Counted from the stretch's first letter, positions 8,316 through 18,025 are shown. The stretch is 64,000 bases of DNA from UBA6623 sp965226435 (GCA_965226435.1 CBDDCY010000012.1:372001-436000); one strand, 5' to 3'. Program-made: numbers and translations. Notes: generated by a model from the letters alone, not told the origin.

Positions 8316-8574
8316 GTGTAGTGGGTCACTAATACCGCAACTTATCGATCGCGGCGGCTAAACGGGTAAGTCCGTTGAAACGGGCTGACGACCTTCAAGG
8401 TGCTTGGCCCCCCAGCCGTAAACGACTGGTCTAGTCTAGGGAACACCAAGCCGCGTGAACGCGGCTCAAGTCTTCCGCATCAGAGCGGGCGCCTTGGGTG
8501 GTACGGCCTCCCTCTCCAATCGCTACGCGGCAAAGTAGTTCACGATAAGTTACGGTCTGATTGACGCACTACAC
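8316..8574. repeat. Complete MITE-like element, 259 bp, with TA target duplication
   Basis: Terminal inverted repeats of about 32 bp bound the element: GTGTAGTGGGTCACTAATAC onward at the left, and the inverse of GTGTAGTGCGTCAATCAGAC onward at the right, both reaching AACTTATCG with six mismatches. TA lies directly outside each end (8314-8315, 8575-8576), the hallmark of IS630/Tc1-mariner-mobilised elements. There is no coding capacity. The interior holds short palindromes. It is inserted in another intergenic repeat, and a partial second copy sits at 3570-3757. Confidence 0.85.
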
Positions 8575-8805
8575 TAGGCTATATTCCCGCCGCCGCTTCG
8601 CGGCTCAAGATTATTGGCGATTCCACGAAGCTTGACGTAATGCATTGTGGGACACGCTCACGCCTTGAGCTATTCGGACGACTTACGTGATTCGGGGGTA
8701 AACGAGCCACGAAACCGGTTCCGCGGCCCGCGCGCTTGGAAGGGACTTGACTCTGTAGCCGGGTGCAGGGTTTACACTAATAGTAGAGGGGACCACCCCC
8801 GAGCC
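8575..8805. other. Intergenic stretch before the metal-efflux operon
   Basis: No gene is supported. The stretch starts with the resumption of the interrupted repeat. An upstream open frame in phase with the next gene (from ATG 8647) has no plausible protein features. The promoter of the efflux operon should lie here, but I cannot identify convincing boxes. Confidence 0.4.
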
Positions 8806-9189
8806 ATGACAATCGGCATTCCAACCGCACGATCCTCCAGATACCGCGCACTGGTCCTGCCGGTCGTTCTGTCTCTCGCCGCTGTTCTCTTGTCCGCGCC
8901 GTGTCGTGTGCTGGTCGCCGCGGCTGCTCCTTCGTCCCATGAATGCTGTGACGATCATTGCGACCACGAACAACGGAAATCGCCGGGCTGCGAAACGCTT
9001 TGCGAGGCGCGGACATCCAATGTTCTGATTTCACCCACCGCCGACTTTGCGCCGGCGCGCGCCGCGGAATCAGTCGTTGTATCCGACCGAGACCGCTTCG
9101 CCCGCGCCCGGACGCGGCCCTCGATTGATCCGGCGATCACCGATTCCTCCCCACCCCTCTACGTCAAGAACGGCGCACTCCTGATCTAG
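8806..9189 (+). CDS. Small secreted Cys/His-rich protein, likely metal-binding
   Basis: About 127 residues: a hydrophobic leader (about 15-40, ALVLPVVLSLAAVLLSAP) followed by a Cys/His-rich segment (HECCDDHCDHEQ, then C..LC) and a low-complexity tail ending PPLYVKNGALLI. Small proteins with this tail often precede CBA-type heavy-metal efflux genes, and it is the first gene of such a cluster here. The Cys/His cluster suggests binding of copper, silver or zinc in the periplasm, which is an inference. ATG 8806 is preferred over the longer frame from 8647 because it puts the leader at the N-terminus. Confidence 0.65.
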   Translation: MTIGIPTARSSRYRALVLPVVLSLAAVLLSAPCRVLVAAAAPSSHECCDDHCDHEQRKSPGCETLCEARTSNVLISPTADFAPARAAESVVVSDRDRFARARTRPSIDPAITDSSPPLYVKNGALLI

Positions 9190-9346
9190 CTTTCCGCTCT
9201 CTATAGGTTAACAACGACGTTCTCCAAGCCTGCGGGCTTGCGCGATGACTTGTCCGAATGCGCCGTGCGCTATGCGGCCTGTTGGGCCGAGGAATAGGAC
9301 GTGTCGTCCCCCGGGGTTTGCGCCGGACACTGAGAGAGGAAAAGCC

Positions 9347-10717
9347 GTGAGAATACGAATCATCCTTGTCCTGTGGGCTGTCACTTCGGCGGCCGCCGAA
9401 AGCTACTCCGCCGAGCCAAGCTACTCCATCAACGGAGACGAGCAACTGGGCGTCTATATCGCCCGCGCCGTCGAACGCCATCCGGCGGTTCGTGAATCGT
9501 TTGCCCGTTACCGCGCGGCCCTACAGCGCCTGCCCCAAGTCAGCGCGCTGCCGGATCCCGTCGTGGGGCTGACGCAGTTCGCCCGCGCGCCGGAGACACG
9601 AGTGGGCCCGCAAACAACGATATTCAGTATTTCACAGCGTTTTCCGTGGTTCGGGAAACTGAGCGACCGCGAAAAGGTCGCCGCCAAGGAAGCCGCGGTC
9701 GTGGCGGCCACTCACGAGGCCGACAAAGCAGAAGTTGTCCGGCAAATCAAGTCGGCCTACTACGATCTCGCCTTCATCGATACGGCCGCCGCCGTCACGG
9801 GTGAGGACCTCGAGCTGCTGCGGCACTACGAAACGCTCGCGGAGGCCCGCTATGCCCAGGGGGTCGGACTGCAGCAAGCTGCCTTGAAACTGCAAGCCGA
9901 GATCACCCGCGGCCTCAACCAACTCGAGATCTTCCGCCGTCACCGGGTCGACGCCGAAGCGGTTTTGAACAAACTGATGGACCAAGCCGTGGACACGCCG
10001 CTCGCCAAGGTAACCCTGCCCGCCGTTCCCGCCAACCCTCTCGACACCAGCCAACTCTACGCCCTGGCGCGCCGCGAGCGCCCGGAAATCGAGGCGGCCT
10101 TCTTGCGGATCGAGAGCGACGAGAAAAGAATCCACCTGGCGCGAAAACAATACCGGCCCGATTTCACCGTCGGCATGGGCCTAACCAATGTCCTCGGCCG
10201 ACGGGACGTCGCGGGTCGCATGATGCCTCCGCCGGGCAACGGCAAGAACATCTATAACGTCACCGTCGGCTTCAATCTGCCGATCTTTCGGCGCAAATAT
10301 GACGCCGGAGTTCTGGAAGCCGGCGAGCGCCTGGTTGCCTCGAAGGCCGCCTACCGCAACGAGGTCAATCGGGCTGAGGTTTCGATCCGCTCGGGGGCCT
10401 TTCGACTGGAAACTATTCGGCGTCAGATTTCGTTGTTTAAAGACGCTCTGGTGCCGCAGGCCGAGCAGGCCCTGCTCGCCGGCGAAGCGGCCTACTCCAC
10501 CGGTTCGTTGGCCGTGCTCGAGTTGCTCGACAGTGAACGCGTGCTGCTCGAGGTGCGGCTGGGGTTGGCGCAACTCCGCGCCGATTACATGAAGACCTTG
10601 GCCGATATCGAGCGTGCCACCGGAGCCGCTTTCCCGCCGCACCCACCCAACGACAAACCCTCCCCGGAGGTCCGACGCTCTCTGGAGATCCAACCCTCTT
10701 TGGAGATCAAACAATGA
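9347..10717 (+). CDS. CusC/CzcC-like outer-membrane efflux channel (TolC family)
   Basis: The outer-membrane channel of a tripartite metal exporter, about 456 residues. It has a signal peptide (VRIRIILVLWAVTSAAA) and two outer-membrane-efflux repeats, about 45-230 and 255-430, with long amphipathic helices (for example ALPDPVVGLTQF and YSTGSLAVLELLDSE, motifs typical of CzcC-like proteins). GTG 9347 is chosen because a strong ribosome site (GAGAGAGGA) lies seven bases upstream and the leader then begins correctly. The C-terminal tail has a small internal duplication (RSLEIQPSLEIKQ). Its stop overlaps the next start by four bases (ATGA), showing translational coupling to the adaptor gene. Confidence 0.88.
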   Translation: MRIRIILVLWAVTSAAAESYSAEPSYSINGDEQLGVYIARAVERHPAVRESFARYRAALQRLPQVSALPDPVVGLTQFARAPETRVGPQTTIFSISQRFPWFGKLSDREKVAAKEAAVVAATHEADKAEVVRQIKSAYYDLAFIDTAAAVTGEDLELLRHYETLAEARYAQGVGLQQAALKLQAEITRGLNQLEIFRRHRVDAEAVLNKLMDQAVDTPLAKVTLPAVPANPLDTSQLYALARRERPEIEAAFLRIESDEKRIHLARKQYRPDFTVGMGLTNVLGRRDVAGRMMPPPGNGKNIYNVTVGFNLPIFRRKYDAGVLEAGERLVASKAAYRNEVNRAEVSIRSGAFRLETIRRQISLFKDALVPQAEQALLAGEAAYSTGSLAVLELLDSERVLLEVRLGLAQLRADYMKTLADIERATGAAFPPHPPNDKPSPEVRRSLEIQPSLEIKQ

Positions 10718-12198
10718 CTAACCAATCGAAACTCATGCTCGTCGGCCTGTGCGCCTTTCTGCTCGGTACGGCCGGCCCCGCGCTGCTGCTGTGGCACCCG
10801 GCCGGCCGGCACTGGGCCGATCAACTAATCGGCCGTGACAAGGCCCAACATGTCGACTCGTCGCACGCCGACGCCCCCGCTCGGCTTTGGACCTGCGCGA
10901 TGCATCCCCACATCCTTCGCGAAGAACCCGGACCGTGCCCGGTTTGCGGCATGCGCCTGACACCGGTGAAGGACACTTCGATCTCGGGCGCCGCGGCCGG
11001 TACAACGCCCGCCGGTGAGCGCAAGATTCTCCACTGGCGAGCCCCGATGAACCCCAGCTACATCTCCGACAAGCCGGGCAAATCCCCCATGGGCATGGAT
11101 CTCGTTCCCGTCTATGAGGACGAGCCGGCGGTGGAAGGCGGTGTTCGGGTCGACCCCAACTTCTTGCAGAATTTCGCCGTGCGCACCGCTCTCGCCGAGC
11201 GCGGCAATATCCCGATTGAAATCCGCACCATCGGGACCCTTACTCACAACGACGAGACGCTCGTGTCTGTCAATACGAAGTTCGCCGGGTGGATCGAGAA
11301 AGCCTACTTCAACAACGTCGGCGAATCCGTGAAGCGCGGCGATGTGCTGTTCGAGGTGTACAGCCCCGAACTCGTCACCACCCAGCGCGAGTACGTGGCG
11401 GCGTTCGATTACGTGGACCGTCTCACGGGATCGGCCTATCCCGAAGCCGTCAAACGGGCGCGTTCGCTGCTCGAGGCCTCCCGCGAGCGGCTGCGGTATT
11501 GGGACGTCACCGAGGAACAGATCAAGGAACTCGATGATTCCCGACAAGTGACCCGAACCGTGAAGGTGTACTCTCCCGCCTCCGGTCTGATCGTCGCCAA
11601 GATGGCCGGCTCGTTAGAGGGCATGCGCTTGACCCCGGGGATGGCCGTGCTCACCCTGGGCAACCACGCCAAGCTGTGGGCCAAGATCGAGCTGTATGAA
11701 GACGACATGCGACACGTGCGGAAAGGAACACGGGTCCGCGTCGAGGTCGACGCCTTCCCGGGCCGAACTTGGAGGGGCCGGGTGGTTCTTTTCGACGGTG
11801 CTCTCGACATTCGCACCAGAACTCTGGGGGCCTACGTGGAAATCGACAACAGCGACATGAAGCTGCGTCCCAACATGTTCGCCGATGTTTTGATTCGGCC
11901 CCCGCCCTTACGCGATGCCGTTAAGGTCCCGAGCGAAGCGGTTCTCCACAGCGGAGAAAGAGCCGTGGTGATTGTCGAGAGAGCCAAGGGGATTTTTGAG
12001 CCGCGCGAAGTCACGCTTGGCCCCGAGGGCGGCGGCTACCAGGAGATTCGCAAAGGTCTGGAAGCGGGCGAGAAAGTCGTCACCTCGTCGCAATTCTTGA
12101 TCGACTCCGAGAGCAATCTCAAGGCGGCCATCAACCAATTGCTCGGCGATCGGTCCGCCCCCGACGAATCATCGGATCCCGGGAGTTCGCAACCCTAA
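10714..12198 (+). CDS. CusB-like RND periplasmic adaptor with heavy-metal-binding domains
   Basis: The membrane-fusion subunit linking the RND pump to the channel, 494 residues. An N-terminal membrane anchor (about 5-28) is followed by two heavy-metal-binding-domain motifs: a full one with Cys pairs (CAMHPHILREEPGPCPVCGM) and a second Met-rich version (APMNPSYISDKPGKSPMGMD). The barrel-sandwich, beta-barrel and membrane-proximal domains follow (about 140-470, including WIEKAYFNNVGESVKRGDVL). The His/Met/Cys content favours copper or silver. The start overlaps the cusC-like stop by four bases, and the pump gene follows after 33 bases. Confidence 0.88.
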   Translation: MTNQSKLMLVGLCAFLLGTAGPALLLWHPAGRHWADQLIGRDKAQHVDSSHADAPARLWTCAMHPHILREEPGPCPVCGMRLTPVKDTSISGAAAGTTPAGERKILHWRAPMNPSYISDKPGKSPMGMDLVPVYEDEPAVEGGVRVDPNFLQNFAVRTALAERGNIPIEIRTIGTLTHNDETLVSVNTKFAGWIEKAYFNNVGESVKRGDVLFEVYSPELVTTQREYVAAFDYVDRLTGSAYPEAVKRARSLLEASRERLRYWDVTEEQIKELDDSRQVTRTVKVYSPASGLIVAKMAGSLEGMRLTPGMAVLTLGNHAKLWAKIELYEDDMRHVRKGTRVRVEVDAFPGRTWRGRVVLFDGALDIRTRTLGAYVEIDNSDMKLRPNMFADVLIRPPPLRDAVKVPSEAVLHSGERAVVIVERAKGIFEPREVTLGPEGGGYQEIRKGLEAGEKVVTSSQFLIDSESNLKAAINQLLGDRSAPDESSDPGSSQP

Positions 12199-12231
12199 AG
12201 TCGTCACAACCAGACACAACGAAAAAATGCC

Positions 12232-15200
12232 ATGTTGACCAAGATCATCGAATGGTCGATCGAAAACCGCTTCCTGGTGGTCCTGGGCGCCCTCGTCCTG
12301 GCCGCGTGCGGGGTTTATTCGATCGCCAACATTCCGCTCGATGCCATACCGGATCTTTCCGATGTGCAAGTCATCGTCTACACCGAATTCCCCGGTCAGG
12401 CGCCGCGCATCGTCGAAGACCAAGTCACCTATCCGTTGACGACGCAGATGCTGGCCGTTCCGTTTGCGAAGGTCGTGCGCGGGTATTCGTTTTTCGGGTT
12501 TTCATTCGTCTACATCATTTTCGAAGACGGCACCGACATGTATTGGGCACGCAGCCGTGTCCTCGAATACCTCAACTCCATTTCAGCCAGGCTCCCCGAC
12601 GGCGTCACGCCCACTCTGGGACCCGATGCCACCGGAGTCGGCTGGGCGTTTATGTATGCCCTCAAGTCCGACCGTCATGATCTGAGTGAGCTGCGTTCGA
12701 TCCAAGACTGGTTCTTGAAATACGAGTTGACCGGCGTTCCAGGAGTCTCCGAGGTGGCAAGCATCGGCGGCTTTGTTCGCCAATATCAGATCACGCTCGA
12801 CCCCAACAAGCTGCGCGCCTACAACCTGCCGATCTCAAAGATCCGCGACGCCGTGAAGATGAGCAATGTCGATGTCGGGGGCCGTCTTCTCGAGATCGCC
12901 GAGAAGGAATTCATGATTCGCGGGCTCGGGTACATCCGATCCGTCGACGACATCCGCCGCATCGCGCTGGGAGTGGACGGCCATGGAACGCCAATCCTTC
13001 TCAGCGACGTTGCCCGCGTCGGCCTCGGACCCGAGATCCGCCGCGGCATCGCCGAATGGAACGGCGAGGGAGAAACGGTGGGCGGCATTGTCGTCGTGCG
13101 TTACGGCGCCGACACTCGTCAGGTCATCGAGAATGTGAAAGCACGACTGGAAGAAATCAAACCCGGCCTTCCCGAGGGCGTCGAAATCCTCGTCGCCTAC
13201 GACCGCACCGCTTTGATCGACCGCTCCGTGGACAGTCTCACGACCGCGCTCGGTCGGCAGTTTCTCATCGTCGCCTTGGTCTGCATCCTCTTCCTCTTCC
13301 ACTTCCGCAGCGCGATGGTCGCCATCATAACCCTGCCCATCGGTATTCTGATGGCTTTCATCGTCATCCATTGGCAGGGACTCAATGTCAACATCATGTC
13401 GCTGGGCGGCATCGCGGTGGCCATCGGGACCATGGTCGACGCCGGAATCGTGCTGGTCGAAAACGCTCATAGGCACTTAGAGCGAGACCGCGGCAAGAAA
13501 CCCCATTGGAAGATCGTTCTCGACTCGTCGAAGGAAGTCGGTCCGTCGCTGTTCTTTTCACTGCTCGTCATCACGGTTTCTTTCCTGCCCGTCTTCACGC
13601 TCGAAGCGCAGGAAGGGCGCCTGTTCAAGCCGCTGGCTTTCACCAAGACGTACGCGATGGCGGCCGCGGCTTTGCTGTCCGTTACGCTGGTCCCCGTGCT
13701 TGTCGGGTACTGGGTACGGGGACGCATCCGGCCCGAAAAGCGCAACCCGATCGCCCGTTTGCTCATTGCCGTCTATCGCCCCTTGCTGGAAATCGTCTTT
13801 CGACTCCGTTGGCCGGTTCTCGCGCTGATGGTTCTTCTGCTGGCGGTGAGCGTGATTCCCTACGCTCGTCTGGGTTCGGAGTTCATGCCGCCGCTTTGGG
13901 AGGGCGACCTGCTTTACATGCCGATCACTCTGCCCGGCATCTCCGCCACCAAAGCCCGCGAGATCCTACAACAGACCGACAAGATCATCAAGACGTTTCC
14001 CGAGGTCGAAACCGTATTCGGCAAGATCGGCCGCGCCGAGACGGCGACCGACCCCGCCCCGCTTTCGATGGTGGAAACCACGATCACGCTCAAGCCCGAA
14101 AGCGAATGGCGCGAGGGTATGACTCCCGAAAAACTCACCGACGAAATGAATGCCGCCATCCAAGTCCCCGGTCTGACCAATGCCTGGACGATGCCGATCA
14201 AAACCCGCATCGACATGCTTTCCACCGGCATCAAGACCCCCGTCGGCATCAAGATCGCCGGACCGGACCTCAACGAACTCCAACGCATCGGCCAACAAGT
14301 CGAGCGGGTCGTCCGCGATGTGCCCGGGACGCTCAGCGTCTACGCCGAACGCGTCATGGGCGGCAACTACCTCGACCTCGAGATCGACCGAACCGCCATC
14401 GCCCGCTACGGCTTGACCGTGGCCCACGTGCAGGACGTCATCCAATCCGCCATCGGCGGCATGAATATTACCACCACCGTCGAAGGATTGGAGCGCTATC
14501 CCGTGAACCTGCGGTACGCGCGCGAGCTGCGCGACGACTTGCCCGGGCTGCGCGCCGTCCTGGTGCCGACCCCGAGCGGTCATCAAATTCCGCTCGGCCG
14601 CCTCGCCGACCTCCGGTACGTGGTCGGCCCGCCGAGCATCAAGAGCGAGAACGCCAAGCCGAACGCCTGGGTGTACGTCGACATTCGCAACATCGATGTC
14701 GGCACCTACGTCGAGCGCGCCCACGAGGCTGTGGAGAAGGCCATCGAAGTTCCTTCGGGATACACGATCTCATGGAGCGGCCAGTACGAATACATGCAGC
14801 GCGCGCAGCAACGCCTGATGTACGTCATTCCCGTGACCTTGCTGCTGATCTTCGTCATCCTTTACATCAGCACCAAGTCGATGAGCCAATCGCTGGCGGT
14901 GATCGGCGGGGTGCCGTTCGCCTTGATCGGCGCCGTATGGCTGCTCTACGCGCTCGACTACAACCTCAGCGTCGCGGTCTGGGTCGGCATCATCGCGCTC
15001 GCCGGGCTCTATGCCGAAACAGCCATTGTCCTGCTGCTCTATCTCGATCAGGCCTATAACGAACATCACGCGAACGGGCTCATCACCGACCGCAACAGCC
15101 TCATCCAAGCGATCTACGACGGCTCGGTCCGCAGAGTGAGACCCATCTTGATGACCGTCGCGACGGACTTGATCGGGCTGATGCCGATCATGTGGAGCAC

Positions 15201-15375
15201 GGGGACCGGGGCGGATGTGATGAAGCGCATCGCCACACCGGTGGTCGGCGGCATCGTGACGTCGGGATTCACCGTTCTGGTCATTCTCCCCGTCGTCTAT
15301 TACCTGTTGCGCTGTCGGAAATTGCCCAAGGGCGCGGCATTCACCGGATTTCACAACATCGAGGAGGCGTCATGA
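12232..15375 (+). CDS. CusA-like heavy-metal RND efflux pump (HME family)
   Basis: A 1047-residue inner-membrane proton-driven pump, full length for HME-RND proteins. It has twelve membrane segments in the usual two halves, IPLDAIPDLSDVQV near the N-terminus and the charged relay region GTMVDAGIVLVENAHRH. Three Met residues (about M613 in LSMVETT, M662 in RIDMLSTG, M709 in RVMGGN) sit where the CusA copper/silver triad is expected, and RIDMLSTGIKTPVGIK is a CusA/SilA-like signature, so Cu(I)/Ag(I) is the likely substrate. This alignment is from memory. The stop overlaps the next start (ATGA), so a fourth gene is translationally coupled. Confidence 0.9.
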   Translation: MLTKIIEWSIENRFLVVLGALVLAACGVYSIANIPLDAIPDLSDVQVIVYTEFPGQAPRIVEDQVTYPLTTQMLAVPFAKVVRGYSFFGFSFVYIIFEDGTDMYWARSRVLEYLNSISARLPDGVTPTLGPDATGVGWAFMYALKSDRHDLSELRSIQDWFLKYELTGVPGVSEVASIGGFVRQYQITLDPNKLRAYNLPISKIRDAVKMSNVDVGGRLLEIAEKEFMIRGLGYIRSVDDIRRIALGVDGHGTPILLSDVARVGLGPEIRRGIAEWNGEGETVGGIVVVRYGADTRQVIENVKARLEEIKPGLPEGVEILVAYDRTALIDRSVDSLTTALGRQFLIVALVCILFLFHFRSAMVAIITLPIGILMAFIVIHWQGLNVNIMSLGGIAVAIGTMVDAGIVLVENAHRHLERDRGKKPHWKIVLDSSKEVGPSLFFSLLVITVSFLPVFTLEAQEGRLFKPLAFTKTYAMAAAALLSVTLVPVLVGYWVRGRIRPEKRNPIARLLIAVYRPLLEIVFRLRWPVLALMVLLLAVSVIPYARLGSEFMPPLWEGDLLYMPITLPGISATKAREILQQTDKIIKTFPEVETVFGKIGRAETATDPAPLSMVETTITLKPESEWREGMTPEKLTDEMNAAIQVPGLTNAWTMPIKTRIDMLSTGIKTPVGIKIAGPDLNELQRIGQQVERVVRDVPGTLSVYAERVMGGNYLDLEIDRTAIARYGLTVAHVQDVIQSAIGGMNITTTVEGLERYPVNLRYARELRDDLPGLRAVLVPTPSGHQIPLGRLADLRYVVGPPSIKSENAKPNAWVYVDIRNIDVGTYVERAHEAVEKAIEVPSGYTISWSGQYEYMQRAQQRLMYVIPVTLLLIFVILYISTKSMSQSLAVIGGVPFALIGAVWLLYALDYNLSVAVWVGIIALAGLYAETAIVLLLYLDQAYNEHHANGLITDRNSLIQAIYDGSVRRVRPILMTVATDLIGLMPIMWSTGTGADVMKRIATPVVGGIVTSGFTVLVILPVVYYLLRCRKLPKGAAFTGFHNIEEAS

Positions 15376-16154
15376 TGGCGCGGATTCCATACTATCTCGG
15401 AGTACTTTTTCTTGCCTTGCTCGTGAGCCCCGTCGGGCCCGCCGAGACCGCGTTTGACGTGATCCATAAGCAGCGGTTTCGGCCCGACGGAAAAGGTATG
15501 TTGAGTATCGCCGACGACGCAATCCGCTTCGACGCCGCGGACGAAAAATACAGCCGCCGCTGGGCTTACCGCGATATCCGATTTCTCGACCGCGTCGGCC
15601 CGACCGAGATCATCCTGCACAGCTACGAGAACGCTCGGTTCCGCTTAGGGCGCGACAAGCGCTTCCACTTTGTAATGACCGCGGGCGAGCTGACCGTGGA
15701 GCGGTTCAACCACATCAGCGCGAAGATCGGAAAGCCCGCTGCTAACCGGGCCTTCGTTGCGCCGGAGCGTCCGGACTACGAAATCCCCGTCAAGCACCGA
15801 CACCCATTCGGTGGCTGCCAGGGGAAGCTTCTTTTCACGGAAAGCCGAATCTTTTACCAAGCCGGCGACGCCGAGCATGGGCGGGAATCACGTGAGTGGA
15901 TGCTTGCGCGAGATGTCGAATCGGTCTGGTCGGCCGATCCCTATCACATGGAGCTGCACGTTTACGAGGGAGAACGGCGTCGGAGCGGCCGCGCCCGCAT
16001 TTTCCGCTTCGACCTCAAGCAGAAGCTGGACGAGGAATTTCTTCGCGAGCTGAAGCTGCGACTTTACCGCTTGAAGACCACGAGCGAAACGCCTGAGTTG
16101 CGCCCTGGGCTGGAATCCGTCCCCAGGCGGGCTTCAATCCATCAAAGCCGCTAA
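15372..16154 (+). CDS. Secreted protein with two PH-like repeats, coupled to the efflux pump
   Basis: About 260 residues. A signal peptide (PYYLGVLFLALLVSPVGPAE) is followed by two similar beta-rich modules (about 25-110 and 130-235), each with a pattern like GKGMLSIADDAIRFDA / GKLLFTESRIFYQAG followed by a W and an aromatic/Asp-rich strand. This looks like a duplicated PH/GRAM-type fold. ATG 15372 has a strong ribosome site (GAGGAGG) and overlaps the pump stop by four bases, so it belongs to the efflux operon. Its role there is unknown. The 3' end overlaps the convergent NosL-like gene by 21 bases. Confidence 0.65.
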   Translation: MMARIPYYLGVLFLALLVSPVGPAETAFDVIHKQRFRPDGKGMLSIADDAIRFDAADEKYSRRWAYRDIRFLDRVGPTEIILHSYENARFRLGRDKRFHFVMTAGELTVERFNHISAKIGKPAANRAFVAPERPDYEIPVKHRHPFGGCQGKLLFTESRIFYQAGDAEHGRESREWMLARDVESVWSADPYHMELHVYEGERRRSGRARIFRFDLKQKLDEEFLRELKLRLYRLKTTSETPELRPGLESVPRRASIHQSR

Positions 16155-16625
16155 TTCCTCGAAGGTGCTCAGTCTCCCACCGCTCTTCGCCATGAAACCC
16201 CGCGCCTCGGCTTCACTCGAAAAAGCCAACACACTCGGAGAACAACGATCGAAGTCAAGTCGGCCGGCCGCTCTTGGCTGATCGAGCACGGGTTCGTGGC
16301 GCAAGCAGTGATTCACCTTGCTGCCTACAACCAAGAACGCTTCGTCGGGCTCGATGGCGGTGTGAGTGGAATAATCCGTCAACCCGACAACGTCGATTTT
16401 CTGTCCGGTCTGACGGCGGTCCATCAGTAAACAAGCCGGGCAGCAAAAAGTTCGCGATTCCTCATCCACCAGACCCACGACCTTCGCGTGAGAGTACACC
16501 GGCCGGCCGCATGCCGCGCAAGTTTGGTCTCGCTCGCTGTCGAGCATTCGCAGGCCGATGTAGCCCAGCAGCAAGGCGAAAGCGACCACAACCACCACGC
16601 CGACCCTTACGGAATTCTTCTGCAT
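16134..16625 (-). CDS. NosL-like membrane-anchored copper-associated protein
   Basis: A 163-residue protein: an N-terminal membrane anchor (about 8-27, VGVVVVVAFALLLGYIGLRM), a Cys pair CAACGRPVYS (about 36-39), a second pair CCPAC (about 61-65), and a C-terminal segment (SVLAFSSEAEARGFMAKSGGRLSTFEELAALM) resembling the end of NosL, a copper carrier for nitrous-oxide reductase maturation. Without nos genes nearby and next to a Cu/Ag-type pump, a general copper chaperone or sensor role in the periplasm is inferred. It is convergent with the PH-like gene, with a 21-base 3' overlap. Confidence 0.6.
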   Translation of the reverse strand: MQKNSVRVGVVVVVAFALLLGYIGLRMLDSERDQTCAACGRPVYSHAKVVGLVDEESRTFCCPACLLMDRRQTGQKIDVVGLTDYSTHTAIEPDEAFLVVGSKVNHCLRHEPVLDQPRAAGRLDFDRCSPSVLAFSSEAEARGFMAKSGGRLSTFEELAALMD

Positions 16626-16849
16626 GTCTCGACTTCGCCGCGGCCGCCTTCATTGTAGACTGCTCTCTTGACTTCGTATTGGCGGGCTGTCTCTTGGTGC
16701 CCCACGGCACTGTCCAACTGAGAGAGGATAAGGGGCCGCGAAAATTTGGGGACGGTCGCGAGCGCCGGTCGAGTCGGTTCCGCGGAATCTAACCGCATTA
16801 CGGCGCGAAGTAGACTGTCTCCGATTTGTCGAGAGCCTCTCCGAACCGC

Positions 16850-18025
16850 ATGCGAATCACCAACGTCAAGGTCACCCACCATGCCTCTTCCGCCTGGGGA
16901 GATTTCTGTGACCGCGAAGACGAGCTTCATCTGGTCACGGCGATGGCCGCCTAGCCGCAATACAAGCATCCGATCTCAACATGGCGCGCCCCCGAGGGCA
17001 CGTGCGTCGTGGAAGTCGAAACCGACGAAGGCCTTTCGGATATCGGCTGGTGCGAGGACTATTGCAGCGCGACCAGTCAGTTGGTCAAGCATCACCTTTC
17101 GCGTTTCCTCGTCGGCGCCAATCCGCGCGACAGAACGCTCTTATGGGATCAAATGTTTCGCGCCTCGATTCCCTACGGCCGCAAAGGCGCCGCGCTCTAC
17201 GGCATCAGCGCCCTCGACATCGCGCTTTGGGATCTGGCCGGCAAGGCGTGCGGGCAGCCCGTTTATCAACTGTTGGGCGGCCGGGTTCGCGACACCATCC
17301 CGGCCTACGCCAGCCATCTGCACTACGAGAACGCCGAGGACTTTTGCGCCGAAGCCGCCGACGACTACGTCGCACGGGGCTATCGCGCCATGAAGATGCG
17401 GTTCCGGTGGGGTCCGACCGACGGGTTGGAGGGCATGAACCGCAATGTGGAATTGGTGAAGATGCTTCGCGACACGGTGGGCGATTCGATCGAGTTGATG
17501 GGCGACGCCTATATGGGCTGGACCCTTGACTACGCCAAACGCATCACCCACAAGCTGGCGCCTTTCGATATGAAATGGATCGAGGAGCCGCTATTGCCCG
17601 ACGACTTGGAAGCGTACAAGGAGTTGACCAAGAGTTCTCCCGTCCCCATCGCCGCCGGCGAGCACGAGTTTACGCGTTACGGATTTGATTTGCTGATCCG
17701 CAACAAAGCCGTTAATATCGTCCAATTCGACATGGGCCGAGTCGGCGGATTCAGCGAGGCGAAACGGGTCTGCGCCTTGGCTGTCGCCGCGGGGTTGCCG
17801 GTTTGCACCCATGCCTACGGCCTGCCGACCCTGCAATTTGCATTCGCCGAACCCACCTGCCAAATGGTCGAGCATTTCCCGGTCCCGGTCTGGATGCGGG
17901 ATGGTCAACCCGAAACGGAGTTCTTCGACGGCGCGCCTTCCCCGGTCGACGGCATGGTCACTCTCGGCGATCAGCCGGGCGTCGGGTACAAGCTGAAGCT
18001 GCCGGAGGGTCAGGCGGTCGAGTAG
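16850..18025 (+). pseudogene. L-rhamnonate-dehydratase-like enolase-superfamily enzyme with internal TAG
   Basis: A mandelate-racemase/muconate-lactonising family dehydratase. From ATG 16850 (MRITNVKVTHHASSAWGDFC) the frame is open for 34 codons, meets TAG at 16952-16954, then continues in the same frame (PQYKHPISTWRAPEGTCVVEV) to a normal end. The residues around the stop match a rhamnonate-dehydratase N-terminal lid (M-KYP-Y). Catalytic-type motifs are present: RAMKMRF (Lys), GDAYMGW (Asp), WIEEPLLP (Glu), AGEHEFTRYGF (Glu/His), QFDMGRVGG and CTHAYGLP (His). Restart at GTG 17009 would lose the substrate-capping N-terminus. The gene heads a plus-strand set with an SSS symporter and a 2-hydroxyacid dehydrogenase. 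Nonsense mutation, base-call error and readthrough are all possible. Confidence 0.75.

Noticed and set aside
13506..15059. Plus-strand open frame of 517 codons in another phase of the pump gene
   Set aside because: It is an Arg/Pro-rich shadow of the CusA-like gene, with no domains.
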